A DNA stretch of 64,000 nucleotides from Plectrocnemia conspersa (GCA_009617715.1 VTFK01000292.1:682001-746000); one strand, 5' to 3'. Shown: positions 29,560 through 42,055, numbered from the stretch's first letter. The notes: generated from the letters alone by a model not told the origin. A program made the numbers and translations.

Positions 29560-29910
29560 AACTAAAACAAAACGATCTCTAATGAACTCAGACCCCCAAA
29601 ATTGTGGGGTCACGGATGGAAAAATCCTTTGTAAGTTCACCGCAAACATTGTGAAAATGGTATGCGATGGTGCACAATGGCGGATATCTACGTGACATCA
29701 AATTCGTTGATCGTCCAACGAATAATTTGGACGCTCAACCTGGTCAATATTGTATGCGACCCAAAATAGTCACATTACACATTCGGTCCACGAACGAATA
29801 TACTGTGAAATTACTTCTTCTGCCGTACATCGACAGACCCTGGACCCATGCCCACGAGCCTTTTATCTTGTCTGCAGAAAATATGGAAAAACTACATAAT
29901 ATTTGAAAAT
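29560..29910 (+). other. Unrecognised 79-codon open frame in GC-richer patch
   Basis: The frame at 29667-29906 has a fairly balanced composition (MVHNGGYLRDIKFVDRPTNN...) unlike the AT-driven frames around it, and continues YIDRPWTHAHEPF. I match it to no family. It may be a transposon fragment or chance. Confidence 0.25.
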
Positions 29911-30489
29911 ATATATATACATTTCTTTATTTTATTGATACAATTATAACACATTACGAAAGGATCAAACATATTATCAGCTAGGTAATAGTTAATAATT
30001 AATACTAAACGTTATAAAGGCGTTAGTCAAAGCATTCACATTCCCATAAAAACAAAATATACCCTAATATTTTTTACTTACTTAAAATTTAGAAAACATA
30101 GGCTTAAAGAAAACTGTGCAAAAACTGCATTTCTACTATTCACTTTATTTATCTCTAACGCCTACTTATCTTTTGGGTATTTTTAAACATCAACTCCAGT
30201 TTATTGTCGTAATTTAGTAAAATATTGAAGAAAAAATATCTTTGGCGGATAAAAATACTAACGAACAGTTTGGTTTCTGTGAAAATCACTTATTAATTTG
30301 ACCGAGCATATATGTTCTAATTTTAATATGTAAAAGTAAGAGCCTTTTAATGTTAAATATAAAAAAATCTTTTAACATATATGGCATAACGGCTTGATTT
30401 ATAAACTATACACATACAAAATCTCCGAATATATATTGCGCATAATACGCTCATATTTATACGAATAATATTCTAAAAGTAAAAAAAAA

Positions 30490-30680
30490 CGCGTTTATTA
30501 ATGTACGCAGACGATATAGCTATTTCACAAGTACTAACGGTCTTAAACCAACGGTTTTAAATAAATATTTTGAGAGTTGGAAAAAAATTAACCATAAAAA
30601 TCAAAGCAATTATATTTACAAACGTATGGAAACTCTGCAACCACGTCTCGAAAATTGACAGAAAAGTAACGTAAATTGTA
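30490..30680 (+). mobile_element. Jockey-type LINE RT fragment with YADD
   Basis: Plus strand: MYADDIAIS carries the YxDD catalytic box of reverse transcriptase. After a frameshift it reads LNKYFESWKKINHKN, matching the segment that follows YADD in Jockey RTs. Length and decay mark it as a dead fragment. It may or may not derive from the same insertion as the one at 26.9 kb. Confidence 0.75.
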
Positions 30681-30899
30681 AATGGTTTTTTAGTTTTTTT
30701 TCCTTAAATTATAATCACTAACGATTTATTTTATATTATTATTTATATTAAACTTTAACCAATTACAAATTGCAAAAAATATAAATATTTATTGCGGATT
30801 AACAAATAACATGTAATGTAAATAATGCAAGGTTTGTAAAAATAAATTTATGTATGTTTAGAATAAAAAGTTTAATTTAAAAAAATTAAAACATAAATT

Positions 30900-31101
30900 T
30901 ACTTTTTGAGATGTAAGGGCTTTCGTATCACGCCTTTTCTTACTCGTTTCTCGTTTGCCAACGATTCGACCACCGATGTTGGGGTCTTCATCTTGGGCGT
31001 AATTTTGACCTTATCTCAGCTGCCACAGACCCTTGATCTCTGTCGTCCTTGACTCGATTTTGTGTTTTATTATTTTTCTGTTTGTTTGTTACTAAGGGAA
31101 C
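30900..31101 (-). repeat. Penelope-type terminal repeat, left arm of inverted pair
   Basis: About 200 bp whose reverse complement matches 31391-31575. Shared blocks in that sense are gttcccttagtaacaaacaaac, a cgagtcaag-type box, caagggtctg, gctgagataaggtcaaaatt, acgcc, then a GACC...GGTC hairpin followed by cgaa and cgtt/cgtc, and gcaaacgaga. A related segment abuts the Penelope-like element at 46.1-47.07 kb, which identifies the family. Confidence 0.65.
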
Positions 31102-31390
31102 AACAAGTGAATTAATTTTCGTTTCTTTAAATGAATTTATATTTGTATGAAATTTGTTACATTTTAATTTAGTTTGTTTTATTACAGGTAAACTGGTTTT
31201 ACCTAATATTTGTTTTCTTTAAAATTATTTATTGATGGTAAAAGTCTTGTAAAATTTGGTAATGCATTTTATAATAAATATCGTCATATTTTATTTTTGT
31301 ACATTTGATTTTAAATGTTTGTAGAGTTTGATTTTTTTATATATGTATCTTCTCCGAACAGGTAAATAATATTATTTTTTAAATAAACGT

Positions 31391-31575
31391 GTTCCCTTAG
31401 TAACAAACAAACGGAAAAATAATAATACACAAGATCGAGTCAAAGACGCAGCTCAAGGGTCTGCAGAAGCTAAGATGAGGTCAAAATTACGCCTAAGATG
31501 ATGACCCTGAGATCGGTGATCGAAACGTCAGCAAACGAGATGCGATATGAAAGCCATCTCATCGCAAAAAGCTAA
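31391..31575 (+). repeat. Penelope-type terminal repeat, right arm of inverted pair
   Basis: Inverted mate of 30900-31101 across a spacer of about 290 bp. Contains agatgatgaccctgag, atcggtgatcgaaacgtc and gcaaacgagatgcg. The arrangement ATGA, short stem-loop, CGAAAC looks like a decayed hammerhead core of the kind known from terminal repeats of Penelope-like elements. That last point is inference, not shown. Confidence 0.6.
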
Positions 31576-34500
31576 GTAACCTGTTGAATATATCCAATAA
31601 AAACCTAAACAAAAATATAAGCCCACACGTTATTATAAAAATAATATATATACAAATATATTAATCTTATTTCAATTATAAAATATTAGTGCATGCTTTT
31701 TCCTCTACTTAAAATATCTAAGTAAATATATATCTGATATTAAACATTTTAATGATCGTGTTCAAGCTCACAGATAACGATAGCAATAGCGAAATATGAA
31801 AAATTAGTACGACGACACATCTGTCAAATTAAAATAGGTATCCTGCGATAGCAGCGAAGATGTCACGTATTCTATCCCGACATCTCTGTCAGAAAATCTT
31901 TCCAACATTAATATCTCAAAACGTAATATATCAGTTCGCAAACAATATGAAGTTTGACACCAACTTTTATTGTACGTGATTTCGTACACTTCTTTTATGC
32001 GGTAAAAGACAAATTTAATTGAACGTTCTGTGCGAAAATTGCTTTACCTCTGAGTTACGGCAGAAATGTTTATTTATGTATAATATATTAACCAAGAATT
32101 TATTATAATTCAATACATAGCGAATACAAAACATCACGTTCTCACAATACCGTAAAGGAGCTGCTGTCAAGCTCCGTATCTAAAAATAAAGCTAACGTTT
32201 TCGAATTAGGTACATGTTGTGTGAAAAGAAATGTCTCTTGTAAAATTTATTGAACATCCTAACAGACCCTATCCGCTTTCCTTTCACGCTAGCAATTCGT
32301 AGCCATGTTGCAGCCGAAATTCACAGAAAAAATATTTTTCTTCTTAAACACGTCTCAATTTGCCGTTTTTCGGTTCGCTATTTCAATAGATTTATGAGAT
32401 TTCTATCCGTTCAATATTCAACCGGCGACCGCTCTGAATCTGACCGTTGCGAGGCTTTTCATATTTATTTAATAATTTATTTATTGTGTAAATACATGTT
32501 TAGAGCGAATTTAACAGTGTGATTTTGTAAAGATTAGTTGAAATAATGTACACAAAATGACAACACACAAGCGTATTTATTTTTATCTAATTATTAATAT
32601 AATGCTTTTTATCGCAATACTATTTAATTTTATCAATTCGAGACTGGTTTATATATTTAATTTTAATATTTTCTGAGCTTTGGCTTTCTTTTACTATTAA
32701 ATATGTATTATTCTTGAATAGCTTGTTAGGTCGCAAGGATCTGAAATTAAAAAAAATATTAGGTGCCTAAAAAAGGGAAAAAATAATTGTATTTTAATTA
32801 AAATAAATACATTTATTGCAAAAACTTTACGGTTTAAATCAATACGTAATATATACATAATAACTGAGCTTAAATTATGGTATCATTTTTTTGAAAAATT
32901 CAATATCATTTAAATCATATATGCAAAAAGCAAAATTGGAGAATTTGCATTTGCCTTAAAATGTGATATGTGCCAGAGTGTCTTAACGGCATGCCACACA
33001 GAGAACCCGAGTTTTTAACGACCTTTGTTACGTATTAAATTACGGTCTACGGTCTTCAGTGACTAGAATTGCCCTGATGAATATTCAGATTTACTCCTTG
33101 TACTACCGCAAGATTGGCTAGAATGCATTTGAATAATTGTCAATTTTACTATTTACTTGAAAAAAGTGTCTCTTTTCGATGTATGTATAATTATTATATA
33201 ATGTACGTATATGTAAATAATATATATATTATATTATTATTTAAACAGTTAATTAAAAATACCACACAAAATTATATATTTAACGTTCAACGTAATCGTA
33301 TGCATTACCTATTCATTTAATATGTAAATACATCACAATGCTCGAAGTACTGGCATTATCTGCAACGTAGCTTATCAAAATATAATAGTGAATATGAGGT
33401 CAGTGATTGAAAATGATATCAAAAACATTGTCATTGTAGTAACCGTGATTATATATAAGTACATACATGTATTTGAACATTAGTAAGCTATTATTTGTAT
33501 ATAACTATAATAATAGTCCCTTATGATTTAATGGCTTAATGGACTAATGTTATATTATAATAATTACATATTTAATTGTTATTGTTTGCCTTTCTGCTGA
33601 ATCGTAACTACACATAAATAGCTAAAAACAAATAACCCCAAAATAAATAATCTTGAAATAAAATAAATATTTATTAACTCATTAATTGAAAAACATATGT
33701 ATTATATAATTGTTCATTTCATTTAATTTTTTTTTATATATATTTATTTATATGTTTTTATTATTCTTAGTATTATTTTATATTTCACTAAAAAATGCTT
33801 ATAAACGACCCATTTGTATTTAGATTTTATTGTATGTATTTTTCTGCAATTTTTACTAATAGCTTAAATAAAAAAAATATTTGATTAGAAAAAATTTAAT
33901 AGTTCACAAGTATAAAGAAATAACTAAGAACACTTAAATTAAAATTTTTGAATATTTTTGTCATTTTGTATATTTTATTTATACATATATAACAACCAAA
34001 ATTAAAAAAAAAAATGTGATAACTTGTGCGCCACCCAATATTTTTATAGCAAATTATCAACTCGATAAAGTTAGCTTGTGGATCAATTAGTGTAATTTCT
34101 ATATACATAATAAAAGGCCTGCGATGCTAATTGATGACCGCAAAATTACCATAGAAAGCTGTTCGATCTAAGAGGGTGTGTCGAATTGGTAAACTGTTGT
34201 ATTAGAGTTAAATTAGTTAAGAGTGATTCTAGAATACATTACATGTATAAACTTATAACATAAGAGCATAAAATAATTGTACGTTTTTAAAGTTATATAT
34301 ATACCACAAAGTTAGTTAAGATCAATAAAATTGACAAATAATTAAAAAATTGACAAAAGACTATCAAAAGACTACAAAGTCATTTAAGGAGAGAGTAAAA
34401 TCTGAAAATCTAAAAATCACGCAATTTAAAGTTGATTTGAAATATTTTTATTGCATACTTTTACTGAAAAAAAATTAATACTTCAGTGAAATTTTAATAA

Positions 34501-35399
34501 AAAATAGAAGATAATAGAAACATAGTTCAAATTATTTATAATTAGGAATGTTTAGGCAAGCAAACTACTACTTGTATGTATTGATTGTTTTACTCTTTTG
34601 TAAGGTGTAAGAGTAATGTCTGTTATTTTACGATAAAAAATAATAATAATGTGACCTACGGCCTTTGTTAGTTACTTTGCAACATTTTTATTTAATAATA
34701 TTAATAAATCATTTATTATCATTATATAAATTATTTTTATTAAATTTACAATTAAATATTATTAATCATTCGAATTTTATTTCTACAGAAATAAAACACA
34801 TTCTTTGAATGTTTGACTATTTCTGATATAGATATTAAATATATATTTAATAAGCTGCAAAATTGGCCTCAGTTGGTTCATATTCTGTATTAATTTTAAT
34901 ATTAGTCCATTTCGACAAACGAGCAGGTTTGCAGCATAAGCCTCTATCCAGACAGATAGACAAAGATAAACGACGAACGCTATTCTCTGGTGCATACGTG
35001 TTCACAAAGCTGCGCTATGCTTTCGGTGTAAAGGAAATATTCGCTAGGGACTGTGAATTACAGCGCCCCGGGCAATCCCCGTTTCAATACTCCATGTAGC
35101 TTACAAACATAAAAAAATATTTAAATAAATGAATAGTGCATTTAATGATACGATAAATCGTTTCTTAAAACTGATAAAATTGGAAATATATGAAAATGGG
35201 TTTTTCATTAATTAAAATAATTTATTAGTTGCTTATATTAGTTCGTTGTTCTAGTATGCTAGTGTATCTGTTACTATAACTACCATATTTTTATTAATCA
35301 ATAAATATATTACATACTTCTCTATACATAATATTTTTTTATTTATTTATAAATAATATTTATTGAATACACTCAGGTCATAAAATTAAAAGTAAGTCA
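31576..35399. other. AT-rich, no gene recognised
   Basis: Balanced patches at 31790-31990, 32140-32460 and 34900-35100 give short open frames with no family resemblance. Remainder is low-complexity A/T. Confidence 0.45.
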
Positions 35400-35960
35400 G
35401 AAAATCATAATAAAATAGTATTATTTATTACGAAGCATACAAGTCGTACGTAGTCGTCTCGATGTAAGATCTTTGGCTGCGTCAATAAGTCCCTCTTGAA
35501 GTCGTCGGTACTTGTTCTTGTGCGCGTGTGAAAAAGTTCGTGAAGTGAAGTAGTAGTCCAAGCGTCAAGGGGTAGATGATTAGTTTCCCAATCAAACTGA
35601 GAATCGCACTGTTCTCCAATATCGTGTTTGAACACTGCTGCTAGTTGGCTTAATATAAATATTTTTTACTAAAATACGCCTTGCGATCTGCCCCATAACA
35701 AACTATTTACAAAAATTTTACTATATTATAACATAAATATATCGCAAGTCATCTATCGTGGGCGCCACAAAAACACCTCGCACTAGTTAGTAGCGCACCG
35801 CAGCATTTCATAATAAAACTGCATCACATTTTGTCTCCACTGCTTACATTGACTTTACCATATGCTAATGTAGCGCCACTCTCGCTCTCACTGACCCCGC
35901 TGTGTGCTGGAGAACTCTCACTCGCTCACACCGACCTCATCCATCGTATCATATACCGCG
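35400..35960. other. GC-richer segment, possible retroelement or exon fragment
   Basis: Distinctly richer in G+C than its surroundings. A 76-codon minus-strand frame (35635-35405) contains FDWETNHLPLDAWTTTSLHE, which I do not recognise. Further up on the minus strand, tggcgcccacg at 35767-35757 resembles a tRNA-Lys primer-binding site of LTR retroelements, and 35860-35940 is rich in cgctctcact. No LTR pair or gag/pol motif was found, so identity is open. Confidence 0.3.
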
Positions 35961-37774
35961 ACTAATCTATGTTTTATTTTGAACCAGCGACTATCCATTT
36001 ATCAAATTTTATAAAATATTATCTAATTTTAATATTCAATGTTGTACAAAAAGCTAAAATGCCTACCATAATTTTAGAATGCAAAGAGTGATCTGATATA
36101 AAGGATGCTATTTATTTCGGCTTTATTTTTATACCACGCGAAAATGATTCCTGATTCCTGAATCGAATATTATTAACAAACTTATTATTGTTAACATAAT
36201 GACAAACAACAAATATATGTAATGATGGGTTATTAAACGGGTTATAAAAAGATTTTAATATCATGATAATAAGTAGTTATACTATATTGCTTATCATGTG
36301 ATACTGATATTGATGTGTAGACAACAAAGCACCAGCGCATATTGCGTGGGCGTGTGTTATTTTATTATTGTGATAAATTAAAATAATTTGAAATTTTATT
36401 AAAATTGTTATTTTAACTTGAATAACCTAAATTTGTACCAATTTGTACCAAACATTCTTATAATGAACGCTCTTGATTTTTGTCGCATATTTATGGACTA
36501 TATACGGACGTTTAACTTTTTAATAAATAAGTATGTTTAAGAAGTTATGAAATTTCACTGCTGACAGAAATTAATGGACCTATTTAGCTGCTTCTTCATC
36601 TGTGAGTCGAAAATTAGACTGCGAGCGAAATTCCCGTAAAATAATTTCGTCTCGCGTTTCATAAAACGCCAAATCGTAGCAAACGAAATTTTCAACTTCG
36701 ACACAATATAACCGACATCCTTTTATATATTCGAGGAAAATATCTCTGATGTACTTGTAGATAGTATTTATTAGAGATATTCGTTAAGGGTTTTTCACTT
36801 GTTGTGACTGGGTTGATTTTATGATATAATACTATCAAATGATTTATCTATTGTTCCATACCGAAAATAAAGGATATCTATATTCTTTTGAGTAAGGGCT
36901 ATAAATTAATTTGCTGCACAATGCCCTCGGAGATAAGCTAAGATATATATCAAGCTTACTGAATTACTTACGTTAGTCTCTTTAAATGATATTGAACAAT
37001 AAATAAATTCTGTGAGTGCTTCTTATTAGATTACGCATTTTAATTTGAGTATTATATGTAAAGGTATATGCACTGATTAACTTTAATATTTAATATATCA
37101 GTATAAAGATAATTTTATTATTTTAAATTTAGTATGACAAGCTAATGTATTGTGTCATATTCTAATAAAAATCGATCTTAAAGTATTTATTAAACTAATC
37201 AGCTTTGACGGATTATTTATAGTCAACGTCTATTGCAAGTGATAATAATATTTATAGTAAGAAAATCTCATAGAATTTCGTCTAGGTGGCCATAATCCTG
37301 ATAAAGGCATACATAATCGCCACTCTTAAGTAAGTGAAATTAACCTGGGCCTTCCTTCAATTTAGATCCTAAAATTACATAATTGAAATTAAGGCAAGTG
37401 AGGCTTTTCTATGTTGTTTGCTTTTCAGTTGTAAATATGAGTGTAGATCATCACATGAAATATATCTTTAATTAAACGTAGAATATAGCCCGAAATTTCA
37501 TCGAGATTTATGAAGCATGGAAGTCACCACATGTGACTAATGTCTCTTATGACATAATGTCGTAACAGTTGACGCTGTATTAAATTATTTCAGGTCTCTC
37601 ATTTATGTACGTTTAATTAGTTAATATATTGCAACGTATGGTTTGTGTCATTCGTTTTCACAAATAAGTATTAATATTAATGATATTATTCGAGGGGTAT
37701 TTATCTAAAGAATATTTCTAAAAAAGTAATAGTGTATGACTGTATTTTTTCTCATTCTTGGTAGTGTCTTTGAT
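35961..37774. other. AT-rich, nothing recognised
   Basis: A GC-richer patch at 36590-36720 lacks coding signal. No repeats shared with other parts of the window were noticed. Confidence 0.45.
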
Positions 37775-37925
37775 TTGATTCAGGACTAATTGGCCACCGG
37801 GGATCGAACCCAGCGTACTGCGGTGGATTGTCAACGAAAAAAGCTTTTGCAGGTCTCCGCAAAGAGCCAAATGCTTAGTTGGCAGTTTGCCCAGTGGACT
37901 GCTACATTTAATTAAACACACATCC
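37775..37925 (-). repeat. Possible second SINE family (tRNA-like B box)
   Basis: The minus strand has a full B-box match, GGTTCGATCCC, at about 37806-37796, and a weaker A-box-like stretch (tagcagtccactgg) roughly 100 bases upstream. It is GC-richer than its surroundings. No second copy was found in the window and the A-B spacing is long for a tRNA, so the call is tentative. Confidence 0.35.
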
Positions 37926-39429
37926 GCAAACGTCAATAAACGTCGGTTTTGTTCAAATTGTTAACTATGGTTTCGAATTGTAAATTGTACACTTAATATT
38001 CAATATTTAATAAGCTAACATAAAAAAAAAATTATTGAAAAACCAGCATATTAATTCATGAATTTAAAAGCAGTAATTTGTACCTAGAAATGTGAATAAA
38101 TATTAAAAGTCAACAATATCAATACATTTTTATCTCATAGCAAATAGGATCATTCATATTAGTTGCCCCAAACCCTTATTTTATACGATTTACGTTTCCC
38201 GTACAATAAATAAGCAGAATTAATATTTAACATTTAGCACCCACATACGTGTGAAATGCATTATATTCATAGCAATATTAAATATATTAATGGTAAAACC
38301 TTATCTATAAACATACATACATACATACATATTATATATAAACTATATATTTTGTGTTTTTTTTTGTTAGTACATACATGCCTATATACAACCTCTGTAT
38401 TAATTTATTATTATGAAACTTATGATAATTTTATCGAATACAACAATATTATTTTTACGTTCGAAAATCGCTTAGTGAGATTTTAAACAGTGTTTTTATA
38501 CGAAACAACAACATTTTCAGCTTAATGCTTAATATTTAGGATTATGTTGATACTTATTATTATGTAATTAAAATAAATAAACGTAAAGCTACGTTGATTC
38601 TTTAAGGATTATGATTTATAGTGAATCTTATGTTAATGTAACTATATTTATAACGCTTATCATTGTTGCAAAATTGAATCATTAGGTAATAATGGTGTTT
38701 TTTTTTTATAATAATGTTTATTTATATCTATTTTTCAATATTTATATTTATTATTTTAAATTACCTTGCATTAAACAGGTTAAACATCTAAATGTTATTA
38801 GCTGTTTTTGTGTATTTTATATGATTCTCACATTGATATAATTACAAATACATTTCCAAAAATATTTTTTTCCTTCAATGGATTACTAAAAAAATAATTA
38901 AAAAATACCAGAATAAATCAATATGCAACTGAATCTCAGAACCTATTTATCTTAGTTAAGGTATAGTCTTTAAAATTCAAATCGCCTATATACATTTACT
39001 ATGATTTTCCTGGCGGTAGTATTCTTGATTGTATGTATCTCTCCCAAGACCAAAAATTTTTGTCGCTAAAACTTTTTAATTATACCGTAATATTACACAT
39101 TTCTAGTATTATTTTTTTACAAATTATTTATCGTATATTGTTATTAGTGAGGCTACAAATTATTTTATTTTAATATAATACATATCACTGTCGGCAAGTG
39201 CTAGTAAACCATCAACACCACAACACGGGTTTCGTCTGGTTCCACGGTCACCAATACTTGTGCCTTTAAAATGCAGTGTTAAAATTTTTTGATTTTAAAA
39301 TCCAAATCAATATAGTCTATACCGATTTTTAAAAAGCACTCAACAAAGTCTGTAACGAGTTAAGTATCTTTTCTCTATCGGTTTAGTTAGATTTTTTTTT
39401 AATTACTTAAGTCGGTGAATATTTTGTTT
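37926..39429. other. AT-rich, nothing recognised apart from the CATA microsatellite
   Basis: Long A/T tracts. A small GC-richer stretch at 39190-39265 has no coding signal. Confidence 0.5.
38307..38332. repeat. (CATA)n microsatellite
   Basis: acatacatacatacatacata: about five to six tetranucleotide units. Similar short TATG/CATA tracts occur at 42577-42592 and 45770-45783. Confidence 0.75.
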
Positions 39430-40345
39430 ATTTGAAGTACCACAGGGATGCAATCGGGGCCCTCTGCTCTTTTTGATTTTTATTAACGACATATATGCGG
39501 TTAATCTAAAATTGTTTCGGAGTATTTGCACAAATTTGAATTCGCTTTCTATACAAAAAAATATGAAGACGCAGTAAAGATTTCCCGGCGGAATTCTCTT
39601 ATAGTTTAGGCGGAGGTGTTTTAAGGAGATATACTTTCATCAATGACTTGGGAGTGATCAGGGATGAACATTTTCTATGCACATCGGCAAACTTTGCGAT
39701 AAGCCGTCGAGGATGCTCGGCTTCCTCATACGAAGCGCGTGTCACTTTAATAATTTATTGCCAATTCGTTTGAGAATTTGAATTGCATGGCGAACGGGGC
39801 AAGTTCGAAAACGTTTTTTTTGGATTGCACGCGAAATTTCCAAGTTCAAAAAAATTTTTTAAAAATTAAAATCTTGATTAAATAATCTGTGAATTATTAA
39901 TTTATTTCATTTTAATAATTATCAAATGTTTTCTAAGATAAACGACAATCGTTTTACAAAAATAATTAATTATTAATTTTTTCTATCTTGGTAATTTTTT
40001 TACTCCTTGGGCACGCCACACAATCGAGGAATAATATTTGAGGATTTTTGGCACGCGACCCCAAAAAGGTTCGCCATGCCTGGTCTAGAATATGGTTGTA
40101 TTGTTGGAATCCAAGAGTATCCGCATTTGTGTCTTAGTGTTTTTTGCTAATACAATTCTCGGTGTAGCGTCTACTCAATGCTCGGCTTTTTTAAGCTGCG
40201 AGCTTTAGAGTTTCCTTGAGTCGCAGTCGCGTCCCATATTCTTACCCGTCACGGCCAGAGCATCAGGGCTCAAGAATGCTTCTCTTGCTGGAGCTATCCA
40301 GTATTTCAACGAGCTTGTCAAGCATAAAGATGATGTTCGCGATAG
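39430..40345 (+). mobile_element. CR1/Jockey-superfamily RT remnant, split by a MITE
   Basis: Left part: VPQGCNRGPLLFLIFINDIY (from about 39438), then INDLGVIRDEHF and SRMLGFLIRSACHFNN in shifted frames. These correspond to VPQGSxLGPLLF, VxDLGVxxD and LGFIxR motifs. Right part (from about 40087): EYGCIVGIQEYPHL, matching LEYGxxVWxP, then ASLAGAIQYFNELVKHKDD near the C-terminus. The two halves are separated by a hAT-like insertion at 39782-40082, and the RT reads almost seamlessly across it (YCQFV then EYGCIV). Clade within the LINE superfamily is uncertain. Confidence 0.8.
39782..40082. mobile_element. hAT-type MITE nested in the LINE
   Basis: Ends are inverted: left gcatggcgaac...ttttttttgg...gcacgcg; right, reversed, caggcatggcgaacc then tttttggggtcgcgtgcc. 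The CAGGxxTGGCGAACC...GGGTCGCG style is typical of hAT ends. The interior is AT-rich and non-coding. An imperfect 8-base direct repeat, ttgagaat / tctagaat, is found at the flanks if the ends are set slightly outward, so exact ends are uncertain by a few bases. Confidence 0.65.
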
Positions 40346-40544
40346 TTATGGGGAGCTGTGAAAAAAAAATGGGATAATGCTCACATATTTGTGCATCAAT
40401 TTTTTTTTATTTACTTATTTTTTATTGTTCTGACCACCTATGATGGATCTTCGCCTTCAACAATAATGTTCTTTATAATGATGAATCCAGCTTTTATTAT
40501 TTTTGGTTTCATAATCCATTTTTGGTTCAGATGGACTGGAGATA

Positions 40545-40689
40545 ATTAATAGCTATTTTTTGTAAGTAGACATTAAATCGGTGACAATAGCGTATTTTTA
40601 CAGATAAAAATTCGAGTATGCTACCGTAGCTCGAACCTGTGGTCTCCGGGTTACCAGACAAGACTGCACGGACTACGCTATTCCGACCG
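40545..40689 (-). repeat. tRNA-derived SINE, copy 2
   Basis: On the minus strand it starts cggtcggaatagcgtagtcc (A-box region), has a B box aggttcgagctac near 40640, then the same body segment as copy 1. The two copies are clearly diverged but collinear for about 145 bases. Confidence 0.65.
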
Positions 40690-41639
40690 TTTTTATTATT
40701 ATTTTATGATAAAATTATCATTTACATAATGGAAATCATGCCGTATATAGAAAACCTGTCAACTCACAATGGTTAGATTTGTAATAAAAAAATAAAAGAG
40801 CCGGTTTTTTATTGTCCTTTATTCTTTTTATACAGGCTTCTGAAAATACCGTTTTATCAAATAAAAACCTGACTGTTTTAACAATTCTTTTGCAAATTAT
40901 TTATAATGTAGCAATAATGGATGGCCTCTACACTACTATAAAATTGATTACTCAGCTGTGGTATTTACATGCGAAAGTTGTAAACTTTGTCGTATGTACG
41001 TGGTGTATTTTACATCCTTTACTTGCATGTATACTACGTACTAAGCTGCCTTGTATTATCTCGTTCAATATATCTTAATACGTTTAACGCTCGAACGCTA
41101 GCCATAATTTTAAACGACCTTGCCGTGATCTAATTGAACACTCGGTACACCAGATACACAAGAACGCGATGAAAACGTTCGACAGCAACCGTGAAATTTT
41201 CACCGGTTTATGTGATTAACGAATCGTACGTGCATGACAAAACTGGGCGAAAACCTGCCTGTTTTTAGCAAACGTTCTTCTCGAATGTCCTCTTATGCTT
41301 CTTGATTATTCATGCATTGCGACACGTTTTCAGGGGGCGCGTGTTTCGAATTTATGGCTAACCTTTTCATTTTTAAAAGGCTTTTTCCACCTTAAGCAGG
41401 CGAGCAAACGTACTTATTTATTTAATTGTGAATAAACTAGATATTTAAGATATCATAGCTTAATAATTAACTACTTGAATTTGACAGGTTAACTTTTAAA
41501 TTATTTTATCTATATGGTCAAAGTGATGTATGGCATTGATAGTATACAAAACAATTTTTAGATTAATTATTAAAAAGTATACTAATAATTATTTAGTAGC
41601 CAAAGTTTTTTTGTGTATGAATAAGATATGATACTTCAA
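40690..41639. other. Non-coding; GC-richer island at 41080-41420
   Basis: The island has balanced composition, no long frame and no repeat partner. Possibly unique conserved DNA; cannot be judged from one sequence. Confidence 0.4.
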
Positions 41640-42055
41640 TAGTCAGGCGGTCCATACAGACAAAATTCGTGACTTTTGCTCGTTATTCAGCCACCGTATT
41701 TATTTTATGTTTGCGATGAATGTCAATATTTCGGCAGTACCATGTCGCATTCATGATGCTGCGCAACATTTTGTTTCGGAATATCTGAATCTCTTTGATA
41801 TGAAAGTCCGCACTACATATCTATATTCGGATATTGTATGTATATACTGGCTTTAGGATGTGTTCATAGAGCATCAGCCTCTTGTAGAGGAATAGTTTTG
41901 CCTCCCTGCCTATCAGCCACACCTGCTTTGATTATGCTCCTTCGCAACTTGACATCAAGTGCCACGCCAAGATATTTTGTTAAGTAGAGGAGCATCTTAT
42001 GGTTGATTGATTTAATTAAAGGGCATTTGTGTCGGTATGTAAAATTTATTTGCAT
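41640..42055 (-). mobile_element. Jockey-type LINE RT C-terminal fragment
   Basis: The minus strand reads LTKYLGVALDVKLR, then ADALYEHILKPVYTYNIRI, then NKMLRSIMNATWYCRNIDIH. These match the Jockey pattern KYLGxTLDxKLxW...LYKxxLKPxWTYGIQLWG...QNKxLRxIxNAPWYxRNxDLH. The frame is open for 63 codons from 42055 and then breaks. The region is the RT thumb and C-terminal domain. Confidence 0.85.

Noticed and set aside
38256..38486. 76-codon plus-strand frame across the CATA microsatellite
   Set aside because: It consists of repeat-driven His/Tyr/Ile residues, with no sign of real coding sequence.
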